A stretch of 64,000 nt of DNA from Microbacterium sp. zg-Y1090. GTDB taxonomy: Bacteria > Actinomycetota > Actinomycetes > Actinomycetales > Microbacteriaceae. Position 1 is the first letter of the stretch, and each line of letters starts with the position of its first letter. The DNA lies in NCBI RefSeq assembly GCF_030246945.1, contig NZ_CP126742.1, forward strand, positions 1,054,001-1,118,000, given 5' to 3'. This document shows, in pieces, positions 52,910 to 60,031 of the stretch. The notes under the pieces are model-generated. The model was not told the origin of the DNA, did not search any database, and saw only the letters and a list, made by a program, of their open reading frames with translations. The position numbers and the translations under genes are program-made.

Positions 52910-53641
52910 GTGAGTGCAGTGCTGCTGACACTGGGCGGGCTAGTTCCGGCGGCGGCAACTGAGCCCGCCGAATCCGGTGAGGATGTCTGCGTACAAGAAG
53001 CAGTTGATCGAGCCCTGGAGGTGTGGACCTGCCTCGGGGGCACGTTGAGTTACTACGAAGAGTCGGCAGATGGGCAGGATGACCTGGAGGTCGTGAGTGA
53101 GATAGTCGCCCCGACTGAGGTCATCGAGACGTCGCCTGGCGCTCAGGTTTCGCCGTTGTCGCTGTCGGACCCCGACAACTATTGGTGCGAACAAGGTACA
53201 ATCTGTACCTCAAGGCAGAGCAGCTATATCTCCAAGACGAAAGGAAACGTCGCCTGGGGCAATACGCAGGGCGTATCCGGCTCGTTTGACATCGTGATCT
53301 ACAGCAACCTGAACGGTCGCTCATCGAGAGGACAGGTCAAAATCTTCCGCGATCTTGGCGCATCCTTGAAGTTCACCAATCTCGCAATCGAGTGCGTCCA
53401 CGCAGGCAATGCTTTCGGGTACGGATCGAAGTTCGCAGATAAGGAAGACGGCATCGTGAGCGTGAGCAGCTCTTGGCTCGGCCCGGTGGTGCAGGGCAAC
53501 AAGCTGACGCAACAAGGGACGTACAACGACAAGGTGACGGGTCGAGTTACGCCGACTGGGGCTCCGGTTCTGCCGCTTCCCACGCTCTCAGGCCTCGCGT
53601 TCAAGTGCCCTTCCGGAACCGGAAACTGCACGTTCCCTTGA
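52910..53641 (+). CDS. secreted protein of unknown function, N-terminus disturbed by IS3-A
   Basis: A 243-residue protein from GTG 52910: hydrophobic leader SAVLLTLGGLVPAAA with a signal-peptidase-like AAA site, but no basic n-region; the IS3 end lies 13 nt upstream, so the native start was probably lost. The mature part has Cys residues (CVQEAVDRALEVWTC; ECVHAG; CPSGTGNCTF) likely to form disulfides and many Ser/Thr/Asn. Base composition is visibly less GC-rich than neighbouring genes, indicating transfer. No known domain is recognised. Without a ribosome-binding site its expression is doubtful. Confidence 0.6.
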   Translation: MSAVLLTLGGLVPAAATEPAESGEDVCVQEAVDRALEVWTCLGGTLSYYEESADGQDDLEVVSEIVAPTEVIETSPGAQVSPLSLSDPDNYWCEQGTICTSRQSSYISKTKGNVAWGNTQGVSGSFDIVIYSNLNGRSSRGQVKIFRDLGASLKFTNLAIECVHAGNAFGYGSKFADKEDGIVSVSSSWLGPVVQGNKLTQQGTYNDKVTGRVTPTGAPVLPLPTLSGLAFKCPSGTGNCTFP

Positions 53642-53661
53642 GCGGCAGTCGCTGGGAAGAG

Positions 53662-54069
53662 ATGCCGAGCACCCCTCCCCGGAAGGGCGCTTCGGTGGTG
53701 CTTGGCCCACACCTGCGACACTCTCTGATCGCGTATCTCGCCGGTCCTAGGCATGTGCAGCGAGTACCCCGCCAGTTCGATGACGTCGTCGAAGCGGTCC
53801 ACGGCCAACCGCCGGTCTCCCGGCGCCCGAGCGACACCGAGCGGGACGAGATCCAGGAACACCTGACGGAGTTCCTGGCAGACTTCGGTATTCCTGCACC
53901 CCCAGCGGCGGACGAATGGCGGCTGTACCTGCCACCCGAGGTGTCCGAGGGGGACCTCTGGTCAGCAGTCAACGGGCCGGAAGTCCGTCATGAGTCAGAA
54001 GCGAGCGCCCCAGAAGTCCTCGCGGATCTGCGCACCCAGCTTGAGCGGATCCTCGGGCCGTTGGACTGA
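53662..54069 (+). CDS. hypothetical protein
   Basis: A 135-residue acidic protein (LIAYLAGPRHVQRVPRQFDD; DEIQEHLTEFLADFGIPAPP; RLYLPPEVSEGDLWSAV). No domain is recognised. It begins 20 nt after the secreted-protein gene, with GGGAAGAG immediately upstream of ATG 53662, so the two may be an operon pair carried by the composite element. A strong hairpin follows. Confidence 0.55.
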   Translation: MPSTPPRKGASVVLGPHLRHSLIAYLAGPRHVQRVPRQFDDVVEAVHGQPPVSRRPSDTERDEIQEHLTEFLADFGIPAPPAADEWRLYLPPEVSEGDLWSAVNGPEVRHESEASAPEVLADLRTQLERILGPLD

Positions 54070-54076
54070 GGGCTCT

Positions 54077-54114
54077 GTGCGCCCAGCTGGACACACAATC
54101 CCAGCTGGGCGCAC
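54077..54114 (+). terminator. hairpin at cargo/transposase-remnant junction
   Basis: GTGCGCCCAGCTGG and CCAGCTGGGCGCAC form a perfect 14-bp stem with a 10-nt AT-rich loop, 8 nt after the hypothetical gene's stop. It probably terminates the cargo operon; it also marks the junction to the IS481 remnant. Confidence 0.55.
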
Positions 54115-54296
54115 GGCGCTTCAACCGGACCCTCGCCAGAGAGTGGGCCTACGCCCGGACCTGCCGGTCAGACGCCGCTCGCGCGGCGACCTATGACAAC
54201 TGGCTGCATCACTACAATCACCATCGACCCCACACCGGGCTCGGAGGCTCAACCCCCGCCGAACGCGTTCACAACCTCACGAGGAAGAACACCTAG
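54114..54296 (+). pseudogene. IS481-type transposase, C-terminal remnant
   Basis: Sixty codons and stop: RRFNRTLAREWAYARTC, then WLHHYNHHRPHTGLGG and TPAERVHNLTRKNT, the signature end of IS481 transposases (W-x-x-x-YN-x-x-RPH-x-x-L-GG-x-x-P). The N-terminal 80 percent including the first two catalytic Asp is missing. It fits the type of terminal repeats on the composite element. Confidence 0.8.
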
Positions 54297-54359
54297 TCCC
54301 GCTCCCCCCGCGGGACGGGCACGGCACCTGTTGTGTCGCCATGCGGTGGGGAAGCGCGG

Positions 54360-54551
54360 TTACCACTCGACCGTCCAGTTCTGGCGAGCTAGATCGAGAA
54401 CGAGATCCGGATCTTCGAGGTGGTCGACCGGTCTGCCGCGCGCAGGGTCGAGGAACGTCGTCGGCGTCATCATCCAGAGGGCAACGCTCTCGGATGTCTT
54501 GCCGCGCTGGTGGGCGAGTCGAAGAAGCGGCTGCACCCAGGGTTGGGAGCT
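54360..54551 (-). pseudogene. antitoxin-like gene, 3' part, cut by IS3-B
   Basis: On the minus strand the frame reads SQPWVQPLLRLAHQRGKTSE then ALWMMTPTTFLDPARGRPVD and LEDPDLVLDLARQNW, a pattern like the C-terminal toxin-binding (MbcA/ParS/Xre, DUF2384-type) domain: W-x-x-x-P-x-x-x-L-x-G-x-P-x-x-x-L. The 5' continuation is at 55795-55860, in frame once the IS3 copy and one 3-bp duplication are removed. Confidence 0.55.
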
Positions 54552-54586
54552 GAACCCGGTTCGGTGGACACGGGTTGTGTGTTGAA

Positions 54587-55438
54587 TTATGCCGCGAGAG
54601 CGGCGTGATGGGTGTTCTCGAACTCCAGTGGTGAGACGTCTCCGATGCCGGAGTGGCGGCGGCGCGGGTTGTACCAGGCCTCGATCCATTCAAAGATCGC
54701 CTGCCCGAGCTCATCTCGGCTCTGCCAGACGCGTTGGTCGAGGAGTTCGCGCTGCATGGTGGACCAGAACGATTCCATGAGTCCGTTGTCGACGCTGGAC
54801 GCGACCCTGCCCATCGATCCGAGGAGCCCAGCTTGTCGGAGCCGGTGCCCGAACACCCAAGACGTGTACTGGGATCCGCGGTCAGAGTGCACCACGGTCC
54901 CGGCCTCGGGTTTGCGTCTCCACCTCGCCATGTCGAGGGCGTCGACGACGAGTTCGGCGCGGATGTGGTCGGCAATGGCCCAGCCGACGACGCGGCGGGA
55001 GAACACGTCCACGACGGCAGCGCAGTAGACCTTCCCGGTCTTCGTCGGATGTTCCGTGATGTCCGTGACCCAGAGCTTGTCCGGAGCATCCGCGACGAAC
55101 TTCCGCCGCACGAGATCCTCGTGCGGCGCCGGCAAAGGACGCGACTTTCCGCGTTTGCGACGGTGACTGATCCCCGCCAGGCGCATCAGCCGTGCGACAC
55201 GTTTCTTCCCGCACCGGATCTGCAACCCGAGCCGCAGCTCGGCATGCACTCGACGCGCGCCATAGCTGGTCCTCGAGTCCTGATGGATTCGGACGATCGT
55301 GCCCGTCAGCTCCGCGTCGGCCCGTGATCGATCCGAAGCTGGCCGGTTCTTCCACGCGTAGTAGCCCGAGCGGGAGACTCGCAGCACCCGGCACGCCAGG
55401 GCCGCGTCGATCCCGGTGGCGACGAGACGGTCGATCAC
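54587..55438 (-). CDS. IS3 transposase OrfB (DDE integrase core), element B
   Basis: A 283-residue protein with the DDE triad in VTDITEHPTKTG (Asp), VHSDRGSQYTS (Asp) and DNGLMESFWSTMQRELLD (Glu), and N-terminal HTH_21 (YGARRVHAELRLG). It overlaps orfA by 4 nt; a programmed -1 frameshift would make OrfAB. Clearly a different IS3 lineage from element A. Confidence 0.93.
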   Translation of the reverse strand: MIDRLVATGIDAALACRVLRVSRSGYYAWKNRPASDRSRADAELTGTIVRIHQDSRTSYGARRVHAELRLGLQIRCGKKRVARLMRLAGISHRRKRGKSRPLPAPHEDLVRRKFVADAPDKLWVTDITEHPTKTGKVYCAAVVDVFSRRVVGWAIADHIRAELVVDALDMARWRRKPEAGTVVHSDRGSQYTSWVFGHRLRQAGLLGSMGRVASSVDNGLMESFWSTMQRELLDQRVWQSRDELGQAIFEWIEAWYNPRRRHSGIGDVSPLEFENTHHAALAA

Positions 55439-55734
55439 CGGGAAGACCCTTTTGGGCCGACCACCTCCCGCGCGAAGTATGCAGACGCCTGCCGGAGAAT
55501 CTCAATCTCCGCAGCCTGAACCCTGTTCTCCCGCCGCAACCGAACCAGTTCCGCCCGCTCGTCGGACGTGACGCCTTCCTGGACGCCCTCGTCGACGTCG
55601 GCGATCTTCACCCACCGTCGCAGACACGACTCGCTGATCCCCAGATCGGCCGCGAGCTGCGCGATCGGCTTCTCCTTCGACCGCGCGAGCGCGACCGCCC
55701 TCCGACGAAACTCCACCGGGTGAGCTGCAGGCAT
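55435..55734 (-). CDS. IS3 transposase OrfA, element B
   Basis: A 99-residue helix-turn-helix protein (AQLAADLGISESCLRRWVKI) with the coiled-coil tail VRLRRENRVQAAEIEILRQA of IS3 OrfA. Confidence 0.9.
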   Translation of the reverse strand: MPAAHPVEFRRRAVALARSKEKPIAQLAADLGISESCLRRWVKIADVDEGVQEGVTSDERAELVRLRRENRVQAAEIEILRQASAYFAREVVGPKGSSR

Positions 55735-55797
55735 GACGACTCCTTCACGAACGACTCTCGCCGCTCAGATCAAGTGTCCACAAGACCGGGTTCAGCT

Positions 55798-55925
55798 CCT
55801 CTCCGATTGACGCAGTAGCTCGGCAACGTCGTTACGGCGGCCAGTGTCTCGACAGGATTGAGGCGGACGAGAGCCTCGGAAGCTGATCTCCGTGTATGGG
55901 AGCGACGGGCCCCGACCACCCGGGC
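55798..55925 (-). pseudogene. antitoxin-like gene, 5' part
   Basis: The minus-strand frame that joins 54551 across the IS3 copy reads RRNDVAELLRQSERS at its end; a better-looking upstream stretch (SEALVRLNPVETLAAV) is in the next frame, so a frameshift probably also occurred. Together: a short helix-turn-helix/antitoxin gene broken by both an indel and IS3-B. Confidence 0.4.
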
Positions 55926-56049
55926 GCCGAGACTGCTTCCGCACCGTGCCAACTACTGTGACGGATCAGACGACGGGGGCCGGCTGGTGCTTCAGCGGGG
56001 CCTTGAGCCAAGTGCGACGCAACCGTGCCAACTACCGTGACGCCGCACA

Positions 56050-56058
56050 AGAAGTTCC
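56050..56058. repeat. 9-bp target-site duplication, right
   Basis: AGAAGTTCC directly after the right inverted repeat of the composite element, identical to 50559-50567. Confidence 0.85.
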
Positions 56059-56089
56059 GGATCATGCCCCGCCCATAAAGGGCGGCTGA

Positions 56090-56130
56090 GAGGCCCGGGC
56101 CCGTAGGATTCTGCGGATCCGGGCCTCTTT
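56090..56130 (+). terminator. probable native nrdHIEF terminator, displaced by the insertion
   Basis: GAGGCCCGG (56090-56098) pairs with CCGGGCCTC (56119-56127), with an inner GGAT/ATCC pair, followed by TTT. With the composite element and one duplication removed, it would lie about 40 nt after the nrdF stop. Confidence 0.7.
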
Positions 56131-56195
56131 CGTGCCTTCTCTCGACAGACAGAGGAGGACTCAGATGGACAGGAACTGCCGTTCCGCGAGCGAAT

Positions 56196-56354
56196 GGTGG
56201 TGGTGAGATTGTCCGGCCGGGTGGACGTCGTAACGACCGCGCCCGGAGCGTCGAGGATCGCGTTGATGACGATGTGTGCACCCTTACCTGATCGGGGCGG
56301 ACCGATCACGAGAATCGAATCCTCGACCGAGGCCCAGACCTTCGTTCCTCGCGA
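56196..56354 (-). pseudogene. fragment of a type IV coupling protein (TraG/VirD4-like)
   Basis: About 53 codons reading KVWASVEDSILVIGPPRSGK and GAHIVINAILDAPGAVVTTS then TRPDNL, the Walker A region of TraD/TraG conjugation ATPases. Both sides are cut off by unrelated sequence. Evidence of a former conjugative element. Confidence 0.65.
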
Positions 56355-56542
56355 CACCCCGCGAGCTCGCCGCCGACGGGATCCCCGTCGCGGTGACCTG
56401 CCGGTTCCTGAAGGTCTCGACCTCCGGCTACCACGACTGGCGGGACCGGGCGCCGCCGGAGCGGTTCTTCAACCCCCGCCGGCGGCACACCAGCCCCGCC
56501 GACGACGAAGCCCTTCACACCGCCGCAGAGATCGCGGCCTGA
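56354..56542 (+). pseudogene. IS3 orfB N-terminal fragment fused to foreign sequence
   Basis: ELAADGIPVAVTCRFLKVST and SGYHDWRDR match the start of IS3 OrfB proteins (helix-turn-helix and SGYYxWxxR), then the frame runs into NPRRRHTSPADDEA, probably the C-terminal FNxxRRH motif of another OrfB copy. A deletion joined start to end. Confidence 0.6.
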
Positions 56543-56572
56543 TCAATACACAGGAACCGTCGGGAAACCGGG

Positions 56573-57013
56573 TCAGGCTCTCTTACCTGGGATGGTCGTT
56601 GACACGTCACACCACACATCCCCGAGACGATCGCCTCCTGGGTGGGGCGACTGCTCGTACCTCTTGAGGAACTCGCGTCGCTGATCAGCGGTAGCCGACC
56701 GCGCTTCTAGATACTTCGCCACTGAGTCGTACGAGTGGGAGCCGAGTGGCGAATCGTCTTTGAGATCGATTGGCCCGGATGGGTTCAGTTTGGCCCGCTC
56801 ACCGATCTCATCTGTTCGAGCGGCCAAGTGGCGTAGCACCGTATGTGGCGTCGCCACATTCTGGGTGAGACTTGCTAACACGCCGAGATCGTGAGATTCG
56901 GCCAGTGCCCCGTAGACGCTCTCGGGCAGATCTTCCCGCCCAGCCAGGTCCCATCTATCGTCTCGACTTCCGGACGCCACCCGCTCATGAAGCGACCGCT
57001 CAGACTCGCGCAT
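56573..57013 (-). CDS. hypothetical protein
   Basis: A 146-residue hydrophilic protein (VYGALAESHDLGVLASLTQN, TPHTVLRHLAARTDEIGERA, KLNPSGPIDL). The helical repeat-like middle (LAxxxDxxVLxxLAxNxxTPxxVLxxLA) suggests a variant helical-repeat fold, but no family is assigned. ATG 57013 is preceded by TAGAGT and GAGG. Located at the far side of the mobile region. Confidence 0.65.
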   Translation of the reverse strand: MRESERSLHERVASGSRDDRWDLAGREDLPESVYGALAESHDLGVLASLTQNVATPHTVLRHLAARTDEIGERAKLNPSGPIDLKDDSPLGSHSYDSVAKYLEARSATADQRREFLKRYEQSPHPGGDRLGDVWCDVSTTIPGKRA

Positions 57014-57079
57014 GAAGCCTCACTCTAGGGGGGACGGGCACCGACCGGGTGCTCCCCGGCCGCGTCGCTGAGGCCCCCA

Positions 57080-57244
57080 TCAACCCCTGCTCCGCCGGTT
57101 TCCCCTGAGCAGTATGACGACCCAGGTGGCCGCGGCCAGACATGTCGCCACGCCCAGCCAGCCACCCGGGGTGCCCCAAGACACGCGGGCGACGCCGAAG
57201 CCGCACGCGCCCGTGATCCCTGCCAGAACAGCAAGCGTCTTCCT
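57080..57244 (-). other. possible small membrane protein, start unclear
   Basis: A 54-codon open stretch reads KTLAVLAGITGACGFGVARV, a Gly/Pro turn, then a second hydrophobic helix (VATCLAAATWVVILL) and a basic end (RGNRRSRG). There is no ATG, GTG or TTG at its beginning, so it is either a frameshifted remnant or uses an unidentified start. Confidence 0.3.
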
Positions 57245-57263
57245 TCAGTCGTCGATATCTCCT

Positions 57264-57461
57264 CTACTTCTGGCCAGCGCGGTAACGCAGGAAGACCACA
57301 AGAGTGGCCACCCCGATGGCTATGAGCACCGGGCCTGATACGAAGGTAAGAAACCAAGAGTCCCTGCCGGCGAAAAGGGCCCATCCTCCGGCAACGATAA
57401 ACATCACGGCGATGACCGAGAACACCCAGAACACAAATGTGCGCGCCTTATCTTGAGTCAC
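57264..57461 (-). CDS. small two-span membrane protein
   Basis: A 65-residue protein with two hydrophobic segments (FVFWVFSVIAVMFIVAGGWA and FVSGPVLIAIGVATLVVFL) and a basic tail (RYRAGQK). The GTG at 57461 follows AGGGAG at 5 nt. Function unknown. The next 589 nt (57462-58050) contain no gene I can support, apart from the promoter of the esterase gene near its end. Confidence 0.6.
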   Translation of the reverse strand: MTQDKARTFVFWVFSVIAVMFIVAGGWALFAGRDSWFLTFVSGPVLIAIGVATLVVFLRYRAGQK

Positions 57462-58050
57462 GCTCGCTCCCTATGAACAGGTGAAGCAATGGCTGCGGCC
57501 GCGGTGCCTCTCGAGAGATGTCGTCGCCAACCATCCCCGCGCGTACGTGCCGACACACTGCCCCCAACCGGTCGACGTTCCCCAATGAACGTCCCGTGTC
57601 AGCGGTCCAATCTGCATGACGCGTGCCTAAAAGCTAGCGCATAGCAATCGGCAAGGTGAACAATTTCGTGCGGTTGATGTGGTCACCACTCAGTAGTCCA
57701 TGTTTCGGGGGCCAGAAGATCCCATCGTCCGCGTGATCGACCGACGGGTGCGGGTGGGAGCCGAGGAACGTAGTGGCCGCACCAGCCACGGGGGGATGCT
57801 CTCCGGCGTAATTCCTGGGTTGCGAGCAATGCGGAGCGGTGGCCTTACCCGGTCCGCGAGACGACTCGCGTGCGGCCCGCGCGGACGATTGCGGCGAACG
57901 GATCATCACCCATGCGCCGCTCACGCCGCAGAAGCTGTCCACAGGCGCTCAGCGTCCGCAACCCCCCGCTGACGCAGAGGGCCGTGACGGCCGACGCCGA
58001 CGTGGCTAGGCTCGACCCACGCCGCCGAGGGCGTTACCGGAAGGATCGCC

Positions 58051-59028
58051 GTGCCACGCTTCGACCTGCCCGAATCCGAGCTGCGGACCTACCGGCCCGA
58101 GGTCCGCGAACCCGCCGACTTCGACGCCTTCTGGGAGCGCACGCTGACCGAGGCGCGGGCGGTCGGCGACGCCGCCGTGCTCACCCCCGTGGCCACGCCG
58201 CTGCGGCACATCGAGGTGCACGACCTCGTCTTCCCCGGCTTCGGCGGCGACCCGATCCGCGCCTGGTACCTCCGCCCGGCGGGCGTCGCGGGACGCCTGC
58301 CCACGGTCGTCGAGTTCCTCGGCTACGGCGGCGGACGCGGCCTGCCGCACGAGCGCCTCGCGTGGGCGGCATCCGGTCGTGCGCACATCGTCATGGACAC
58401 GCGCGGGCAGGGCGCCACATGGGGCGGCGGCGGGGACACGGCCGATCCGCACGGCACCGGTCCCAGCGTGCCGGGACTCATGACGCGGGGCATCGAGGAT
58501 GCCGAGGACTACTACTACCGCCGGCTCATCACCGACGCCGTGCGTTGCGTGGACGCGGCGCTCGGCCTCGACGGCGTCGACCCGGACCGGGTCGCCATCA
58601 CGGGCATCAGTCAGGGCGGCGGGCTCACCGTCGCGGTGAGCGGCCTGCACCCGCGGCTGGTCGCCGCGATGCCGGACGTGCCCTTCCTCTGCCACTTTGA
58701 GCGGGCGGTGGGGATGACTGACACGGACCCTTACGCCGAGATCGTGCGCTATCTCGCCGTACACCGCGGCACCGGTGATGCCGAGCGCGTGTTCGACACG
58801 CTCTCGTACGTCGACGGCGTCAACTTCGCGCGGCGGTCCTCCGTGCCGGCGCTGTACTCCACAGCGATCCTCGACGACACCTGCCCGCCATCGACGGTGT
58901 TCGCCGCCTTCAACCACCTCGCCACGGCAGACCGTCGCATCGACGTGTACGGCTTCAACCGGCACGAGGGCGGCGAGGTCTACCGGTTCCCCGAGCAGGC
59001 CGCCTTCCTCGCCGCCCTCGGCTGCTGA
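58051..59028 (+). CDS. acetyl xylan esterase / cephalosporin-C deacetylase (CE7) family hydrolase
   Basis: A 325-residue CE7 esterase: PADFDAFWERTL (family opening), RGQGATWGGGG with the oxyanion region, nucleophile Ser187 in GISQGGGL, Asp in LDDTCPPS and His in NRHEGGE. Such enzymes remove acetyl groups from xylo-oligosaccharides or other small esters; no signal peptide, so intracellular. The GTG start follows GGAAGGAT. Confidence 0.88.
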   Translation: MPRFDLPESELRTYRPEVREPADFDAFWERTLTEARAVGDAAVLTPVATPLRHIEVHDLVFPGFGGDPIRAWYLRPAGVAGRLPTVVEFLGYGGGRGLPHERLAWAASGRAHIVMDTRGQGATWGGGGDTADPHGTGPSVPGLMTRGIEDAEDYYYRRLITDAVRCVDAALGLDGVDPDRVAITGISQGGGLTVAVSGLHPRLVAAMPDVPFLCHFERAVGMTDTDPYAEIVRYLAVHRGTGDAERVFDTLSYVDGVNFARRSSVPALYSTAILDDTCPPSTVFAAFNHLATADRRIDVYGFNRHEGGEVYRFPEQAAFLAALGC

Positions 59029-59259
59029 CCGGCGCGGTCTCAGGCGCCGGTCTCAGGCTGAGGTGGCGGAGGACGGCCGGCTCTGCACCTCCGATTGATG
59101 CCTCAGGTCGGCGAGCGCCGGTGCGGCGGCGAGGGCGGGAGCCGGCTTTCGTTTCGCGGGCAGAAGAGCGGAGCGGGCGTGGGGCGCGGATCGTGCAGGG
59201 TCGCGAATCCCGGTGAGCAGACGCGAACGATGCCAGGCTGCGGGTGGCCACGCCGTAGG

Positions 59260-59913
59260 TCAGGAAGCCGACGTCGCGCGAGGCCAGGCCGCCCAGCCTT
59301 CGGGGAGGTCGCGGAGCACGCGTTTCGCGGCCCTGAGCCGTTCAGCGGGGAGGTCTTGGGTGCGGGATCGCCCGCTGCTCGCGCCGTCGGGATAGGTGAA
59401 AGCGAAGTCGACCCAGGGACGAAGTCCTCGTTCGACGGTCTCCCGGTAGTTGCCGCTGACTATGGCGAACACCTGTTGCTCGAGTTGGTCGGCCTCTGCC
59501 TGCCAGTTCGAGTCGCAGGCGTCGCAGCCGCAGACCGGGTAGTGGAAGTCGTGCAGCAAGCCCGCATGCATCATGACCCCCGGGTACGACGTGAAGACCA
59601 GCGTCAGAGCCGCGCACGCCGGATCGTTCGGCCGTATGCGCGCCGCGCGCACCACGTCGTGAAATGCCGGGCTCAGCAGATCCGCCGCTGTCTCAGCGCC
59701 CTCATCGATCTCGACGTCGTAGGTAGCCCGGAGATGCGCGATGAGCGCTTCAGCGACGAGGTGGAGGGGCGCGAAGCGCTCGGGATGCGTGTCCACCGAG
59801 TAGGTGTCCTCCGGGGGCGAACCGTCCCACCGATTCCCGTAGTCGATGACGTGCCCATCGGCGTCCCGGAACGTCCGCTCGTCGATGGCGGGGCGCACGT
59901 AGGAGCTCACCAC
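59260..59913 (-). CDS. DUF6226-type protein
   Basis: About 217 residues. Segments SSYVRPAIDERTF, VIDYGNRWDGSPPEDTYSVD and HDFHYPVCGCDACDSNW are characteristic; the CGCDAC cysteines may bind a metal. Function unknown. The start is GTG 59913 (AGGA 5 nt upstream) or the adjacent GTG 59910; an open extension upstream overlaps the ligase promoter. Divergent from the ligase gene. 59029-59259 holds no gene. Confidence 0.7.
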   Translation of the reverse strand: MVSSYVRPAIDERTFRDADGHVIDYGNRWDGSPPEDTYSVDTHPERFAPLHLVAEALIAHLRATYDVEIDEGAETAADLLSPAFHDVVRAARIRPNDPACAALTLVFTSYPGVMMHAGLLHDFHYPVCGCDACDSNWQAEADQLEQQVFAIVSGNYRETVERGLRPWVDFAFTYPDGASSGRSRTQDLPAERLRAAKRVLRDLPEGWAAWPRATSAS

Positions 59914-60031
59914 GTCATCCTGTCGCACGGCGGGGTCCCGGTCGAGCTCCGCGTCCCACCGGCATCCGACGCCCGCGCCGTCCTGGTCCGTGACGGCGCG
60001 GGGCGTCGGATGCCGGTGGCAGACTGACCGC

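Larger units (their letters stand above)
54552..55794 (-). mobile_element. intact IS3-family insertion sequence B
   Basis: About 1243 bp. Related ends: GAACCCGGTTCGGTGGACAC at the left and its near-complement (GTGTCCACAAGACCGGGTTC, 55774-55793) at the right. A 3-bp duplication GCT (54549-54551 and 55795-55797) flanks it. OrfA and OrfB lie on the minus strand. It interrupts the antitoxin-like gene. Confidence 0.85.
50568..56049. mobile_element. 5.48-kb composite element with IS481-type ends
   Basis: Bounded by perfect 25-bp inverted repeats, 50568-50592 (beginning TGTGCGGCGTCACGGTAG) and 56025-56049, and flanked by a 9-bp direct duplication. The TGT..ACA ends and the IS481-like transposase 3' remnant inside (54114-54296) point to an IS481-family element that has lost most of its transposase and collected other DNA: HTH gene, decayed IS3, intact IS3 (51589-52897), secreted cargo gene, hypothetical gene, split antitoxin-like gene and a second IS3 (54552-55794). 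It probably needs a transposase in trans to move again. It is inserted at the nrdF stop codon. Confidence 0.8.

Noticed and set aside
54549..55800. Reading IS3-B as bounded by symmetric GGAGC/GCTCC flanks without target duplication.
   Set aside because: Placing the border one base inward gives identical GCT triplets on both sides and restores a frame across the insertion, which is the better explanation.
57462..58050. A possible 102-codon minus-strand gene at 57634-57942.
   Set aside because: No ribosome-binding site, no hydrophobic or domain pattern, atypical composition; not listed.
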